Of a DNA stretch of 64,000 nt, positions 35,099-42,835 are shown piece by piece. The first letter of the stretch is position 1; every line of letters begins with the position of its first letter. The stretch comes from Sphingobacterium puteale (GTDB taxonomy: Bacteria; Bacteroidota; Bacteroidia; Sphingobacteriales; Sphingobacteriaceae): positions 62,001-126,000 of the forward strand of contig NZ_RBWS01000019.1 of NCBI RefSeq assembly GCF_003627955.1, in the 5' to 3' direction. Both the position numbers and the translations under genes were made by a program. Below the pieces are notes generated by a model that saw nothing but the letters and a program-made list of their open reading frames with translations, made no database searches and was not told the DNA's origin.

Positions 35099-37159
35099 TT
35101 ATTGTCGGGTTTTGTCTTCTTCAAGCCTAAGTATAAAATCTAAATATGTCTTTTTCTTTGAGAAATAGATATCATCTAGTAATCTTTTATATTCTGCAAT
35201 CGCTTGGAGCAAAATTTGAAGGTTTTCCTCTTTGTACTCATCTACATTAAAGTATAGTAAGTCCGTATTGATGTATTTATTGAGTGTTGACAATAAGGTT
35301 GCATCCATTGGGGGCTGTATGTTTTCCTGTAGTGATAGAAGATTGGACAATCTCTTTTTGAAAGATACTTCCCTTCTTTTGAGATCACTCACTCTCGCTT
35401 CAATTTCTCCAAATGGCAGAGTCTGAAAGAAAAATGCCGTGTTTTCGTTCATATCATCGTATATCATTTGAGATTCATCAAATGTTTTGTGGAAAGCTTC
35501 AAAATCGTCATATTTCTGATCAAATTCTTCCTTACGCTCCTGTGCGATGGATAATCGTAGAAAGTAATGATGTATTTGATAATTATAACTATCTACCTGA
35601 CGTGTTATATCCAGGATGTCATTCTCAATTTTTATCAAGAGTTCATCGGCATCGATATCCCGATATTTTTTTCCATCATAATCGAAGGTTTTTAATTTGA
35701 TGTCTCCCTTTTGTATGGCTTCCACGATATGCTTGTCACTTTTTAGACTGTTGAGTTCATATAATGACTCGATTTTACGATCTGCAAACAATTCGTCAAA
35801 TGTCAGCTCTTCAAGTTCTTCAGCAGTAGCTAAGTCTCCCTTTAGTAGAGGATTGTTGTAATCATAGAAATCGTTAAATTTTGGATCGATTGTATATCTG
35901 TTGATCTGGCTTTCAAAATTATCTTTGAATTCACTAAGGTTCAAAGTTGCTGGTACCTGCTGATATTGAATATGCGAAAATAACTTCTCAGAAATTTGAT
36001 CAGCTATTGCTGCACCATTTGAAAGCAAAGCAATAGCAGGTTCATTTGAAACATTGTTCTTTATGATATCAAGTTTCCACAAGGCTTTCACGCGTTCTTC
36101 ATCGGTCGGATGGGAAGCCCATTGATTTTCGAGATTCAATTTTGATTTATCATATTTTTTTAATGTTGCTAATTCGATCTGTGGGAATCCTTCTTGAACT
36201 CGATACCTAGATCTTTCCGCAAGAAGAAGCATCACACAATTCTGTTCGTGATAAATATTGTTGCTCCGGATATTTTCGCTGATTTTTCCATCGTAAAAAT
36301 TAAAAATATAATTTAAAGCATGATTTGCAAAACCCAGACGCAGCAATGAGTCTGCCAAGGCTTTAGAACCTGCCACGTGAGCTGCAATTTCATCTGCATG
36401 AAATTCCATTTCCCGGGACAATGCCAGATAATTTAGGTTAACATATTTATACAAGTATTTCAGGATGTTTTGAATCTGTTGGATGATAAAGACCGATATA
36501 CCGATAAAAATAGCCGAATAGCCACTAACATTTCCCCATTTTTCAAATATATTGTCCAACGATTCATTTTTGTAAAGCATATTGTAGATAATTTGATTGA
36601 CATGATAAACATAACTTCCAACTTTCATACTTTTCTGTGAAAAATGTCCGAATTCATGCGCAAGAATAGCTTTTAATTCCTGTTGAGTTACAGCATTGAT
36701 CAATCCTACACCAATTTGTAGATTCTTTCTTATTGGAAGAAACATGCTCCAAAAGCTGGAATCATAAAATACTGAAGCATTCACATCGTGAGATAAAAAT
36801 ATTTTTTTTGGAAAGCTGGTGTCGACTTCGCTAACAATCTGATGGATCAACAAAAATAGTTCAGGCTCATCATGCTCGGTAATTTCGGTGAGATGATCGG
36901 TATCTACTTTTGTCGAAGCGAATATAAATTTTATAAGAAAAAATAAGACAGTAAGACCGGAGGCGAACAAACCTATACAGGCAATGGCCGTTAAGAACAT
37001 CGGTTTGGAGGTAAAGACTAATAAGCCTAAAAAGGTAAAACCAATTGTTATTCCTATAGCAAATAAGAGCAGGAAAATATAGGTAAAAGCAAAAACGAAA
37101 ATAGATAAAATTGTTTTGCGTGCATGTTTTTTAAAACTTGCTGATACTTGTACTTTCAT
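35099..37159 (-). CDS. M48-family zinc metallopeptidase, membrane-bound
   Basis: Inner-membrane protease related to HtpX/Ste24. 686 residues, much longer than HtpX (~290). Two or three N-terminal membrane helices (~18-82), zinc site ILAHEFGHFSQKSM with HEFGH at 168-172, a further hydrophobic segment (~205-225), and the third ligand in SREMEFHADEIAAHVAGS. Residues ~380-686 form a long charged, probably coiled-coil cytoplasmic extension (LEELTFDELFADRKIESLYE, LSIAQERKEEFDQKYDDF). Members of this long type handle misfolded or surplus membrane proteins; the extension's role is unknown. Convergent with NTF2-like copy B. Confidence 0.88.
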   Translation of the reverse strand: MKVQVSASFKKHARKTILSIFVFAFTYIFLLLFAIGITIGFTFLGLLVFTSKPMFLTAIACIGLFASGLTVLFFLIKFIFASTKVDTDHLTEITEHDEPELFLLIHQIVSEVDTSFPKKIFLSHDVNASVFYDSSFWSMFLPIRKNLQIGVGLINAVTQQELKAILAHEFGHFSQKSMKVGSYVYHVNQIIYNMLYKNESLDNIFEKWGNVSGYSAIFIGISVFIIQQIQNILKYLYKYVNLNYLALSREMEFHADEIAAHVAGSKALADSLLRLGFANHALNYIFNFYDGKISENIRSNNIYHEQNCVMLLLAERSRYRVQEGFPQIELATLKKYDKSKLNLENQWASHPTDEERVKALWKLDIIKNNVSNEPAIALLSNGAAIADQISEKLFSHIQYQQVPATLNLSEFKDNFESQINRYTIDPKFNDFYDYNNPLLKGDLATAEELEELTFDELFADRKIESLYELNSLKSDKHIVEAIQKGDIKLKTFDYDGKKYRDIDADELLIKIENDILDITRQVDSYNYQIHHYFLRLSIAQERKEEFDQKYDDFEAFHKTFDESQMIYDDMNENTAFFFQTLPFGEIEARVSDLKRREVSFKKRLSNLLSLQENIQPPMDATLLSTLNKYINTDLLYFNVDEYKEENLQILLQAIAEYKRLLDDIYFSKKKTYLDFILRLEEDKTRQ

Positions 37160-37234
37160 AAAACGGTTAACAGTGATAATTTTTGTTAAATTGTCTGATA
37201 TAAAAATAAAAAATAATATCCATTTATTCCTAGT

Positions 37235-37575
37235 GACCTTTCAAGAGCAGACTTCGTTTTAGAGCATTATATTGCAGCAACTATCGAGGGAGAGCCGGTA
37301 GGTGTAGAACAACTTTTTGTCGAAGATTTCAGCCAGAAGGTTCAAGCTTCCAATGCAAAGACCAACAGCGGTGAAGCGGTTGTTAAATACTTGAAAAAGA
37401 AAAGGGTAAACGCTTGGATTGCGGAGTAAATGCCAATATCATCAAAGAGTCAATTTACTATATGGTAGCCAAGGTGACAATGAAGTTTGAGAACTTTACA
37501 AAAACTGATCTCGTGATTTTGACGCGAGAAGGCGATAGCTGGAAAGTATCCAGTTCAGTCAACACTTATAAATAA
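37235..37575 (+). pseudogene. NTF2-like paralogue D, 5'-truncated and frameshifted
   Basis: ADFVLEHYIAATIEGEPVGV, then EQLFVEDFSQKVQASNAKTN and VVKYLKKK, where a one-base deletion shifts the frame; it resumes as LDCGVNANIIKESIYYMVAK and ends SSSVNTYK-stop. Start codon and signal peptide are missing. The family terminator follows at 37607. The 160 bases from 37629 to the next gene hold nothing else. Confidence 0.85.
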
Positions 37576-37606
37576 GAGCCATCTCAAGCAAATACATATG
37601 CAGTAG

Positions 37607-37628
37607 AGCCACATTGAAAGATGTGGCT
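37607..37628 (+). terminator. Family terminator after NTF2-like remnant D
   Basis: AGCCACAT, 6-base loop, ATGTGGCT, then TTTATTTTTATT. Confidence 0.75.
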
Positions 37629-37775
37629 TTTATTTTTATTGTATCAACTTTCTTCGAGCAGTGAATATTGATTGAGTATAACACTCTTATCCGCATGGAA
37701 GTGTAACGTTATACTTTCCAGTTATTTATAGCTGAATTAGGCCGGCAATTTTCACGAAAGTCCTCTACTAAAAAT

Positions 37776-40469
37776 TTAAAAATTATAGTCTATTCCAAAG
37801 CTTATGTACCGGGGCAAGAGCCGGTATTCGGTGGTGGAACGCGAAACGTCTGTGAGCATGGCGTTTCTGAAAGAGCGGGTGTTAAAGATGTTTTTGGCTG
37901 TTATGTCAAAGCGGGTCTTGTATCTTTTGAGTTCGTAAAATACTGAGAAGTCCGAAAAATAATAAGTTTGGTTTTTTTGTTGGGGCATGGCTCCAAAGCG
38001 ATAAGATTCGTTCTTGAGGCTGAACTGTAGATTGTCGCCAAAGCGCAAAAAGAGATTTAAAAAAGCTTGACTATTTGTCAAGGTATTTGTCTCACCTTCC
38101 ATACGGTAGCTGTTGGTTTGTAGGCTATACCCTGTATACATATTGAAGCAGGATTTCCACGAACTTCTGAACGAAAGCCCATAGTCGTATCTGTTTGTAC
38201 GAATTTTCCTAAGTCCCAAGCCGACGACGACATTTTCATAGTCGACCGTGTTGAAGCCCACATCCAACTTTAAATTTCCGTTTAGGGATTTTACAAAATA
38301 ATTCAGCTCGGCCTTACCATAGGTCAGAGTTTTGTCTTTGAGTAAGCGCTGTTGCACGAGGTTAAAATTGGGGTTGAGGTCGCTTTCCGTTCCAATATAG
38401 TCAAACAGGATCTGATGCCCGATCCAGAGGTTGGTAAAAAAACGGTCGCTCATATTACCGTAGGTGTATTGAAGCGTTCCGCCCGAACTGCTCAAGGTTG
38501 CCATGTTATCCATTCCTTTAATGAAATTGCGCACACCCGTGGTGTAATAGTTAGGTATCAGGTCGGTAAGTTTGGAGTTCTGCTGTTGAAAAAACAAATC
38601 AGTTTCCAGCCGCCCTTTGCGGTGTATGGCCCATTTTCCCGATAGGCCGGGAGAGAGTTGCAAGCTGTTTTTGTGTTTTTGTTTCTCAAAATTAATCAGC
38701 CAGCTGTTTGCTATACCTAATTGCAGACGGGGAGTTATTTCCCAGCTGCGGTGCTTAACCGTGTATTTAGAAATGATGTTAGTCTGAAACAAGCGGAGGG
38801 TCATTTCATTAGCAAATTTTGGTGGATACACTACCGTTTTGTTCTCCGCTTTGGGGCCAGACAGTAGCCGCAACAGGGTGTTGAGCTCTTGCTGTTGATA
38901 GGTTGAGCTCAATCCTAGCTCGAAAAAATTGCCGTTTTGTTGCCGGCTTACATAATGCGTGGTAGCTCCCAGATAGCGCAGGTTGTTGTCTATATGCTGT
39001 TGCACCTCGCTCACCGAGTTAGATCCGAAGAGGTCTTGGTAGTAATATTGATTGATACTGTAATCAACCGGCGACTGCTGGTTGATAAAGCGGACGGAGC
39101 TGACCAGCGCTTTGCGCTCGGACAGCTTATAGCTGTATGATAGGTTGTGGTTGGTGAGGTAGCCTTTGTTTTTGGTAGTTTCTAAGCTGGCTATGTTATT
39201 AAAAATCAGGGTACCCAGCTCATTGCTGTTCAGAGACCCCAGTGTACCGGTATACTTCAGTGAGGTATGGGGGCTGGGCTCGTATTGCAGTTCCACTTTG
39301 GTAAAATAATTGTCGATTTTGCGCGCAAATTCATAGTTTTCGTTTGTGGTAAATTGAATGTCTTCCAAGTTATACTCCTGTACGGTATTGCGGTAAAACG
39401 ATTTTTTTGTTGGATTGGCAAAGCCCAGCCATTTGATTTTGAATGCAGCTATCGGATTTAAAATGGTATTTAATGAGATAAGCTTGTCGTTGTTGAAATT
39501 CGTGCGCCGATAATCGAAGTTGGGCAGGTTGGGTGTATTGTCAATTAGGATAGGCGTGCTTACATCCACGCCAATTTGTCCAGGTTCATTAGTCGAACCG
39601 GACTGTATAAGGTGGTTGATGCTGCTTACGGCATCGTAGCCATTATTATTGCCACTGGCCAAAAGGTAGTATTTGTTGCGCTTGCCGAAATTCATGAGGT
39701 TAGCGCTGGCTTGATAATACTTTGGGCCAGTTGGTGAGCCCTGCAATCCCACTGAACCCAGCCACTGGTTTTTGCTATCCGCTTTCAGTTGCAGATTAAG
39801 GGCGACCTTGTCCGAGTTTTCGATGCCTTTTAATTGTTTGTTACTGGAATAGCGCTGCAGTATCTGGATTTTTTCCAGCGACTGCACACTCATATTTTGC
39901 GTAAGCAGGCGGTAGCCCTTTTCAAAAAAATCGTCACCTTCGACCATGACCTTTTCCACCTCTTTTTTGCCTATTTTGATGCTGCCATCGCTACCTACGT
40001 TGATCCCTGGAATTTTGCGCAGCAAATCTTCTACGTTGCGTTCATCGCCCTGCAAAAAAGAGCTTACCGCCAGTTCAAGGGTATCTCGGCCATTTCGGTA
40101 GGGTTGTTTGGCATGTACAATCACTTCTTGTAAGCGCTGTACACCACCGGGGCGCATTTGCACGTCAATAAGGGTGTCAGCTTGTGTTTGAGCAATAGCC
40201 AGGCTAAGCGGTTCCGAGCCAAGTGATTTGAACTGCAAAATGAATTTTCCGCGTTGTGTGGTTTGCAAGCGGTAATTTCCCTGGCCATCACTAAAGGTGT
40301 AGGTCAGCATTCGGGAATCGTCGGCAAAGCGCAAATCAATACGTACACCGCCTAAAGGCTCGCCTTTGGCGCTGACCTTCCCATGTATGGCTACCTGTGC
40401 CTGCCCAAATATAGGCAATAGACATAGGAAAAGCCATCCTATTCTATGCTTAATTTTTTTCCCACTCAT
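37776..40469 (-). CDS. TonB-dependent-receptor-like outer-membrane barrel of the GLPGLI operon
   Basis: 897 residues; signal peptide ends FGQA (~25). A CarboxypepD_reg-like domain (VAIHGKVSAKGEPLGGVRID, ~25-110) is followed by a plug with the unusual block RNVEDLLRKIPGINVGSDGS and GKKEVEKVMVEGDDFF, then a large barrel ending ISFGIDYNF. The plug type differs from SusC (no DASAAAIYG block) and matches TonB receptors found next to GLPGLI proteins. No SusD follows. It overlaps the upstream GLPGLI gene by 20 bases (40450-40469), implying translational coupling. By eye the G+C content looks higher than in the flanks, which could mean transfer; I did not count it. Confidence 0.85.
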   Translation of the reverse strand: MSGKKIKHRIGWLFLCLLPIFGQAQVAIHGKVSAKGEPLGGVRIDLRFADDSRMLTYTFSDGQGNYRLQTTQRGKFILQFKSLGSEPLSLAIAQTQADTLIDVQMRPGGVQRLQEVIVHAKQPYRNGRDTLELAVSSFLQGDERNVEDLLRKIPGINVGSDGSIKIGKKEVEKVMVEGDDFFEKGYRLLTQNMSVQSLEKIQILQRYSSNKQLKGIENSDKVALNLQLKADSKNQWLGSVGLQGSPTGPKYYQASANLMNFGKRNKYYLLASGNNNGYDAVSSINHLIQSGSTNEPGQIGVDVSTPILIDNTPNLPNFDYRRTNFNNDKLISLNTILNPIAAFKIKWLGFANPTKKSFYRNTVQEYNLEDIQFTTNENYEFARKIDNYFTKVELQYEPSPHTSLKYTGTLGSLNSNELGTLIFNNIASLETTKNKGYLTNHNLSYSYKLSERKALVSSVRFINQQSPVDYSINQYYYQDLFGSNSVSEVQQHIDNNLRYLGATTHYVSRQQNGNFFELGLSSTYQQQELNTLLRLLSGPKAENKTVVYPPKFANEMTLRLFQTNIISKYTVKHRSWEITPRLQLGIANSWLINFEKQKHKNSLQLSPGLSGKWAIHRKGRLETDLFFQQQNSKLTDLIPNYYTTGVRNFIKGMDNMATLSSSGGTLQYTYGNMSDRFFTNLWIGHQILFDYIGTESDLNPNFNLVQQRLLKDKTLTYGKAELNYFVKSLNGNLKLDVGFNTVDYENVVVGLGLRKIRTNRYDYGLSFRSSWKSCFNMYTGYSLQTNSYRMEGETNTLTNSQAFLNLFLRFGDNLQFSLKNESYRFGAMPQQKNQTYYFSDFSVFYELKRYKTRFDITAKNIFNTRSFRNAMLTDVSRSTTEYRLLPRYISFGIDYNF

Positions 40470-41229
40470 ATACTTGTTCTACACTGCCACGAACTTTTTT
40501 ACGCTCTACGGTTACACCTTCCATCATGGGCATTTTGCTCATCATCATGCGCATCCGCTCCTCGGTTTCTAAATCTTCTTTTTTTATGTAGTTCTCTAAG
40601 CTGAGTTTGGGCAACGTATTTATGTATTTTTCGTTAACGGGCACATCACCTGTGTAGGGGTATTCAATTTCTTTAAGCAACCAATAGTGCGGGTTGGCGC
40701 CTTCATTATATAGCATGACGATAAGCCCGGGCAAGCCACCAAATTTGTAGGGCCCGGCAGGTATCGGAATATCGTTGGTATAGTAGGCGACTAAGGTGGT
40801 ACCACGGTAGATGGCGGTGGCCTTGTGGCATATATGTTTGCCTAGGGTATCTACGTCAGTGAAGTTGGTGTTCCACGCTAAGGGCGGAAGCTCGTCGTTA
40901 ACGAGGTAGTTGCTCCCTTTTAGCGAGCGGGTTTCGAGCAGTTGCGTCGCATCGTTTTTTTGGATGACAATGTTTCGGTAGATTTTGCCCATATCTAGGG
41001 TGACCGACATACTGCCGCTCAGTTCCTCATCATCACCATTGCTAGTAGCCTTGGGCTTGGGCTGTGGTAGCGAATCGCGAACGGACGTTTTTGTCCCATC
41101 CTGAAAATAAACCTCTTCCCGAAAAGTTGCCATGGGCGATGGCAGGTATTCGTACAATGCCTTTAGTTTTTGGCCATAAGAAACTGCTGTGGCCAATAAG
41201 AATACAAAGAATAAAGAATATTTGTACAT
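40450..41229 (-). CDS. GLPGLI family protein (TIGR01200)
   Basis: 259 residues, signal peptide ends SYGQ (~20). The defining motif is intact: YTNDIPIPAGPYKFGGLPGL then I, with GLPGLI at 165-170. Downstream are a YPYTGDVPVNEKY segment and a C-terminal charged, Met-rich region (EERMRMMMSKMPMMEG). The family is common in Bacteroidota, mostly beside TonB-like barrels, and has no established function. Between a small secreted protein (80 bases upstream) and the barrel gene (20-base overlap). Confidence 0.92.
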   Translation of the reverse strand: MYKYSLFFVFLLATAVSYGQKLKALYEYLPSPMATFREEVYFQDGTKTSVRDSLPQPKPKATSNGDDEELSGSMSVTLDMGKIYRNIVIQKNDATQLLETRSLKGSNYLVNDELPPLAWNTNFTDVDTLGKHICHKATAIYRGTTLVAYYTNDIPIPAGPYKFGGLPGLIVMLYNEGANPHYWLLKEIEYPYTGDVPVNEKYINTLPKLSLENYIKKEDLETEERMRMMMSKMPMMEGVTVERKKVRGSVEQVYEWEKN

Positions 41230-41246
41230 GGTCGTTGGATTGGAGA

Positions 41247-41268
41247 AAGCGAGGCCTTAGCCCCGCTT
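41247..41268 (-). other. Intercistronic hairpin between the small protein and GLPGLI gene
   Basis: AAGCGGGG / CCTCGCTT on the minus strand, 8 pairs with one wobble, loop CTAAGG, no T-tract. Could lower expression of the two downstream genes relative to the small protein. Confidence 0.4.
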
Positions 41269-41309
41269 AAATTTTTACATTGTAATTCAATTGAAATATA
41301 GTTCTCAGA

Positions 41310-41648
41310 CTATATCCCTAGTTCGCCACTTGCAAGCATATGTCTATAAATCGTTCTGCAGTTGGCGAAGAATCCTGAACAGGAATTTTCTACGTAAGTT
41401 TGCGAAGTGAAGGTGTCAATCACTTGGCCGCTGCTATTGTAAACATTTAGGGTATAAACACATTTTGTCAACATGCTTTTGCTTTCCTTTGACGCTTCGG
41501 TAACTTTAACCTTAGCGTTTTTTTTAGCTAGCTTGTAATTGGTTGTTTTTACATTTGCATTTTCTTTAGAAGCTTTTGAACCTGTTCCGGCAAATGCCGC
41601 AGTTGATAACGCAGCTACTGCGACCAAACTCATTACTAATTTTTTCAT
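41310..41648 (-). CDS. Small secreted Cys-containing protein, first gene of the GLPGLI operon
   Basis: 112 residues: signal peptide MKKLVMSLVAVAALSTAAFA, then a Lys/Ser/Ala-rich linker (~21-60) and a compact C-terminal part with three cysteines (LTKCVYTLNV, VENSCSGFF, ANCRTIYRHM). The YTLNVYNSSGQVIDTFTSQT stretch looks like beta hairpins. I do not recognise a family. An odd number of Cys leaves one unpaired if the others bond. A 6-base stem hairpin with an A-rich loop sits in the leader (41674-41694). Transcribed with the GLPGLI and barrel genes, so it may be a ligand or cargo of that system; this is inference. Confidence 0.75.
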   Translation of the reverse strand: MKKLVMSLVAVAALSTAAFAGTGSKASKENANVKTTNYKLAKKNAKVKVTEASKESKSMLTKCVYTLNVYNSSGQVIDTFTSQTYVENSCSGFFANCRTIYRHMLASGELGI

Positions 41649-41940
41649 TTTTTACTTTTTTTTGTTAAACCATACATGCTTTTTTTTGGCATGTTTTAAT
41701 TCTCTGGCAGTAAAAGTAGGGCAAGGAAATGAAATGATTTTGACCGTTTGGTATTCGTGGGGGTTGATCTATTATTCGCACTTATTTATTCGATTTTTTA
41801 GTTCTATATACTTGGCGATACCTTTTGCTTCATTGAGAGAAAGCCTTACAGCAAGCACAATATAGGGGAACGATATTTATAAAATCCGGCTGGGCTATAA
41901 GGTCTAAAAAACAATGGTAGAAGTGTAAATTCACCTTCCC
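41649..41940. other. Gene-free stretch with a possible short remnant
   Basis: On the minus strand near 41795-41860 the frame reads LAVRLSLNEAKGIAKYIELK and ends NRINKCE-stop, with no start. It may be the tail of a lost gene. Nothing else recognisable. Confidence 0.3.
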
Positions 41941-41953
41941 ATTCCCGCCATTT

Positions 41954-42017
41954 ACCGAGTTTTCCTGCTCGTTGGTCTAATGCCCATAGGCTAGGGACTG
42001 ATTGTGTTGTAGTTTTG
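41954..42017 (+). promoter_or_regulatory. Family promoter, copy C
   Basis: ACCGAGTTTT (41954), TTGGTCTAA (41972), ATAGGCTA (41986), -7 box TAGTTTTG (42010); spacing 56/38/24 as in A and F. Confidence 0.75.
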
Positions 42018-42071
42018 AGTCAACAAATAAGAACAGATAAAAAACTAACACAATAAAATAAAGACATTATG

Positions 42072-42140
42072 AACCATCATGAGTGTATTCAAAAAGCACT
42101 CATGCTTTATCATCAAATAAAAAACAAATCATTTCGATAA
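42072..42140 (+). other. 69-base insertion splitting the start codon from paralogue C
   Basis: The family start ATG is at 42069, but the codons that should follow (AAA ACT CTC GTA AAA ACA) begin at 42141. The intervening 69 bases keep the frame but end in TAA (42138-42140), giving a 23-codon peptide (MNHHECIQKALMLYHQIKNK and three more). They contain a perfect 8-base dyad CATGAGTG / CACTCATG with an 11-base loop (42079-42105). Origin unknown; possibly a mini-element remnant. Confidence 0.6.
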
Positions 42141-42197
42141 AAAACTCTCGTAAAAACATTCGTAACAGCAACCTTAATCGCCGTATCTACCTTCGCT

Positions 42198-42584
42198 ATG
42201 GCAGCTGACAAAAAAACATCAAAATCTGAAAAAGCAGACGTTAACTTTTCAACCGCAGACTTTGCTCTGGAGCATTATGTTGCGGTTACGACAGAAGGCG
42301 AGTCAGCAGGAGTAGAGCAGTTGTTTGCCGAAGATTTCAAGCAAAAGATTCAAACTTCCTATTCACAATCTCATGACCGTGAAGCAGTGGTTAAATCTTT
42401 GAAAAAACAAAAAGGAGAGAAGTTGAACTGTGCGGTAAGCACAGACATCTTAGAAGAGTCAGTAGACTATATGGTTGCCAAAGTGACTCTAAAATTTGAA
42501 AACTTTACCAAGACTGATCTTATGACATTGGTACGTGACGGGGATAGCTGGCAAATATCCAGTTCAGTCAACTCATATAAATAG
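42198..42584 (+). CDS. NTF2-like paralogue C, start displaced and signal peptide lost
   Basis: The mature region is intact and closest in sequence to A: TADFALEHYVAVTTEGESAG, VEQLFAEDFKQKIQ, DREAVVKSLKKQKGEKLNC, VDYMVAKVTLKFENF, final QISSSVNSYK. The signal-peptide codons (KTLVKTFVTATLIAVSTFAM) are still present at 42141-42200, but the only upstream ATG runs into a stop. The first usable ATG (42198) lies at the old cleavage region, so the product would stay in the cytoplasm, unless ribosomes reinitiate. Probably a recent inactivation. Terminator at 42617. Confidence 0.6.
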   Translation: MAADKKTSKSEKADVNFSTADFALEHYVAVTTEGESAGVEQLFAEDFKQKIQTSYSQSHDREAVVKSLKKQKGEKLNCAVSTDILEESVDYMVAKVTLKFENFTKTDLMTLVRDGDSWQISSSVNSYK

Positions 42585-42616
42585 GGATCGTTTAAATAAA
42601 TATATAAATGTTGTAA

Positions 42617-42638
42617 AGCCACATCGAATTATGTGGCT
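42617..42638 (+). terminator. Family hairpin after paralogue C
   Basis: AGCCACAT, 6-base loop, ATGTGGCT. The T-tract is interrupted (GTTAGG), so termination may be weak. Confidence 0.6.
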
Positions 42639-42835
42639 GTTAGGTTCTCAATAATTCTAAAAATTAAGTTTTTTGTATCATTTTGGCTGGTGTTGAAGAA
42701 TATGTTGATTAAATCGAATATTAAGAAATATAAATCTGACTAAAAAGGGCATAATGCACAGGTTAATAGTTCCTTTTTCGAAAGTACCCTGATCGGAAAT
42801 GTAAAACTACCGTGGCAGCCCTTTAGTATAAGTTA

